A stretch of DNA of 63,183 nt from Piscicoccus intestinalis NBRC 104926. GTDB taxonomy: Bacteria > Actinomycetota > Actinomycetes > Actinomycetales > Dermatophilaceae. Of the stretch, positions 62,166-63,183 are shown piece after piece. Both the position numbers and the translations under genes were made by a program. The stretch spans positions 1 to 63,183 of the forward strand of contig NZ_BCNQ01000016.1 in assembly GCF_001515525.1 (NCBI RefSeq), given 5' to 3'. Positions within the stretch are counted from its first letter, which is position 1, and each line of letters starts with the position of its first letter. The notes under the pieces were generated by a model that made no database searches, had not been told where the DNA came from, and saw only the letters and a list, made by a program, of their open reading frames with translations.

Positions 62166-62234
62166 GCTGCTGAAACCGCGGTTTCCCGGCTGCTAGAACC
62201 TCGACTTCGCACCTGCGAGAACCGCAGGTTGTCA
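62166..62234. repeat. Degenerate 23-bp triplicate after purL
   Basis: Three units start at 62166, 62189 and 62212, each with (G/C)CTGC followed by GAAACC or GAACC-type sequence. The first contains the palindrome GAAACCGCGGTTTC (62172-62185), the third GAACCGCAGGTT. It lies 34 bases after the purL stop and just before the relE 3' end, so it may act as a terminator between convergent genes. Confidence 0.45.
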
Positions 62235-62251
62235 TTGAATCGCCAGGAGAG

Positions 62252-62516
62252 TCATCGCCGCTGGTGGATCTCCCGTCGATGACCGACCGCCAAGCACGAG
62301 GACGACGAGAACGCCGTCGTCGATCTCGTAGATGATCCGGTAGTTGCCCGTGCGCACCCGCCACTCGCCGTCGCCGCCCGCCAGCTTCTTCGCCCCGGGG
62401 GGTCGAGGCTCCTGAGCGAGAAGCTCGATCGCGGCCTGGACCCGTCGTCAGGCGGGACCGTCGAGCTTCCGAAGCTGCCTGACTGCAGCCGGACTGAGGA
62501 CGATGCAATAGCTCAT
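62252..62516 (-). pseudogene. RelE/ParE-type toxin, inactivated by a stop and a frameshift
   Basis: From ATG 62516 the reverse strand reads MSYCIVLSPAAVRQLRKLDG then PA and TGA at codon 23 (62450-62448). The frame continues RRVQAAIELLAQEPRPPGAK, KLAGGDGEWRVRTGNYRIIY and EIDDGVLVVLVL, unmistakably RelE (W-R-V-R-x-G-x-Y-R-I-I-Y-E-I). Near 62290 an extra base shifts the last part; the alternative frame gives VGHRREIHQRR and stops at 62252. CGA-to-TGA would explain the nonsense codon. The start overlaps the antitoxin stop by four bases (ATGA). As written it cannot make active toxin. Confidence 0.82.
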
Positions 62517-62773
62517 GCCAAGCCGACGTCGGCCTTGACCTGCTCCCACGGGATAGCCCCCTGGTCGGCAATCACCGCCCGAGCGGCACGCGCCGCCTCG
62601 ATGTCGGCCAGATCCTCGGCCGCCGCGATGAGCCGATCGAGATCGTCCGCGTCGATCACGGCTGCAATCCGCTGACCCCGGCGGGTCAGGTAGACGGGGT
62701 CGTGACGTACGCGCGCCTCGTCGACCACATCAGCCAGTCGGGCCCGCGCATCGGAAACGGTCACCTTGGTCAC
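62513..62773 (-). CDS. Phd/YefM family antitoxin
   Basis: An 86-residue intact antitoxin: MTKVTVSDARARLADVVDEA, RVRHDPVYLTRRGQRIAAVI, DADDLDRLIAAAEDLADIEA, then IPWEQVKADVGLA. The N-terminal YefM/Phd fold binds DNA; the C-terminal helix and (P)WEQ(V/L)K tail bind and neutralise RelE. GTG 62773 is the only start in frame, with no strong ribosome site. It is co-translated with the broken relE gene and divergent from vapBC. Confidence 0.88.
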   Translation of the reverse strand: MTKVTVSDARARLADVVDEARVRHDPVYLTRRGQRIAAVIDADDLDRLIAAAEDLADIEAARAARAVIADQGAIPWEQVKADVGLA

Positions 62774-62813
62774 GTGTCCAGTGCGCGCGCGATTCGCCGA
62801 AACGCACCTTTCA

Positions 62814-62896
62814 GCGCATCAGTGCACTGAGTAAGGGACCTCAAGTTGTCGATTCCACTGGCCGTGCGCACGTCTCTGCGCGCATCAGTGATGCGC
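62814..62896. promoter_or_regulatory. Operator-like repeats between divergent toxin-antitoxin loci
   Basis: GCGCATCAGTG occurs at 62814-62824 and again at 62880-62890. The first overlaps the palindrome TCAGTGCACTGA (62819-62830), the second forms GCGCATCA-G-TGATGCGC (62880-62896), 31 bases before the vapB start. The 66-bp spacing puts both on nearly the same face. They are likely binding sites for VapB or the Phd-type antitoxin. Confidence 0.55.
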
Positions 62897-62927
62897 GACT
62901 TCTGAATCTCAGATGCTGGCTTGGAGT

Positions 62928-63167
62928 ATGCGAACGACGGTACGACTCGACCCCGAAGTCGCGGCGGCGGCCGAGCGCCTCCGACGGGAACGCGCGATCG
63001 GCCTGGGTGAGGCGGTCAACGAGCTGGCGCGCGCGGGCCTTACTCGTCAGAGGGAGCCCGTGCGGTTCAGGCAGCGAACCGCCTCCGTGGGTCTGCGGGT
63101 CGATGTCACCGACGTCGCCGACACCCTCGAACTGCTCGATCAGGACGACACGCAGAGTGAGCGATGA
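62928..63167 (+). CDS. VapB-type antitoxin
   Basis: A 79-residue protein starting MRTTVRLDPEVAAAAERLRR, with ERAIGLGEAVNELARAGLTR: a ribbon-helix-helix VapB N-terminus. The C-terminal part (FRQRTASVGLRVDVTDVADT, LELLDQDD) resembles the toxin-binding tail. ATG 62928 follows GGAG closely; ATG 62913 would add five residues. Its stop overlaps the next start (ATGA, 63164-63167), the standard vapBC junction. Confidence 0.82.
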   Translation: MRTTVRLDPEVAAAAERLRRERAIGLGEAVNELARAGLTRQREPVRFRQRTASVGLRVDVTDVADTLELLDQDDTQSER

Positions 63168-63183
63168 TCGTCGACGCCAATGT
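63164..63183 (+). CDS. VapC-type PIN toxin (first 20 bases only)
   Basis: ATGATCGTCGACGCCAATGT encodes MIVDAN, the start of a PIN domain with its first catalytic Asp, as in M-I-(V/I)-D-A-N-V. The rest lies outside the window. The identification rests on this motif, the four-base overlap with vapB and gene order. Confidence 0.65.

Overview
The window is 63 kb of very high GC DNA (roughly 70-75% by eye) with strong G/C at third codon positions, many GTG starts and typical actinobacterial families (PucR, TetR and AraC regulators, bacterial PH-domain pairs, a CE1758/CE1759-type flavin pair, the Abhydrolase_9 membrane hydrolase). It is almost certainly chromosomal DNA of an actinomycete. A Micrococcales-like organism is my guess, not something the sequence proves. 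I saw no rRNA, tRNA, CRISPR array, prophage or insertion sequence.

Layout. 1-9.8 kb: truncated MFS exporter, lactonase-fold protein, TetR regulator facing a DUF1304 membrane protein across a palindromic operator, an NADP-dependent reductase, a hemerythrin protein, and an AraC regulator divergent from a self-sufficient CYP102-type P450-reductase fusion. 9.8-11.1 kb: an XRE-nucleotidyltransferase fusion and a two-gene toxin-antitoxin-like pair. 11-18 kb: CPA1 antiporter, YbdK-type carboxylate-amine ligase, membrane protein, rhodanese-SufE pair and a frameshifted SDR. 18-26 kb: frameshifted aromatic amino acid decarboxylase, NmrA-like protein, secreted GH3 glycosidase (frameshifted), SMR pair, GNAT, YnfA and a zinc alcohol dehydrogenase. 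26-34 kb: two tandem Kup potassium transporters (one with an amber codon), ArgA, a Cys/Met-type PLP enzyme and a Gfo/Idh oxidoreductase. 34-44 kb: AI-2E-type exporter; PucR regulator, SHMT-like enzyme and diaminopropionate ammonia-lyase-like enzyme (amino acid breakdown); Ser/Gly-tailed membrane protein; LLM oxidoreductase and FMN reductase. 44-57 kb: secreted cupin, PH-domain pair, frameshifted two-component system, PoxB, lipases/hydrolases, TetR and DoxX. 57-63 kb: a large single-chain PurL bracketed by toxin-antitoxin genes (mazEF before; relBE and vapBC after).

Two features stand out. First, five copies of a 70-bp, almost fully palindromic intergenic element lie at gene 3' ends, three of them between convergent genes. 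Its asymmetric 20-bp core occurs in both orientations. A second palindrome family has 32-bp arms, and several other long-armed hairpins occur singly. Second, eleven single-base lesions (eight frameshifts, three in-frame stops) break otherwise well-conserved genes, including both complete toxin genes. Sequencing error, real decay, or a mixture could explain them. Tandem repeats also expand inside coding regions, giving collagen-like Gly-X-Y tracts in three unrelated proteins.
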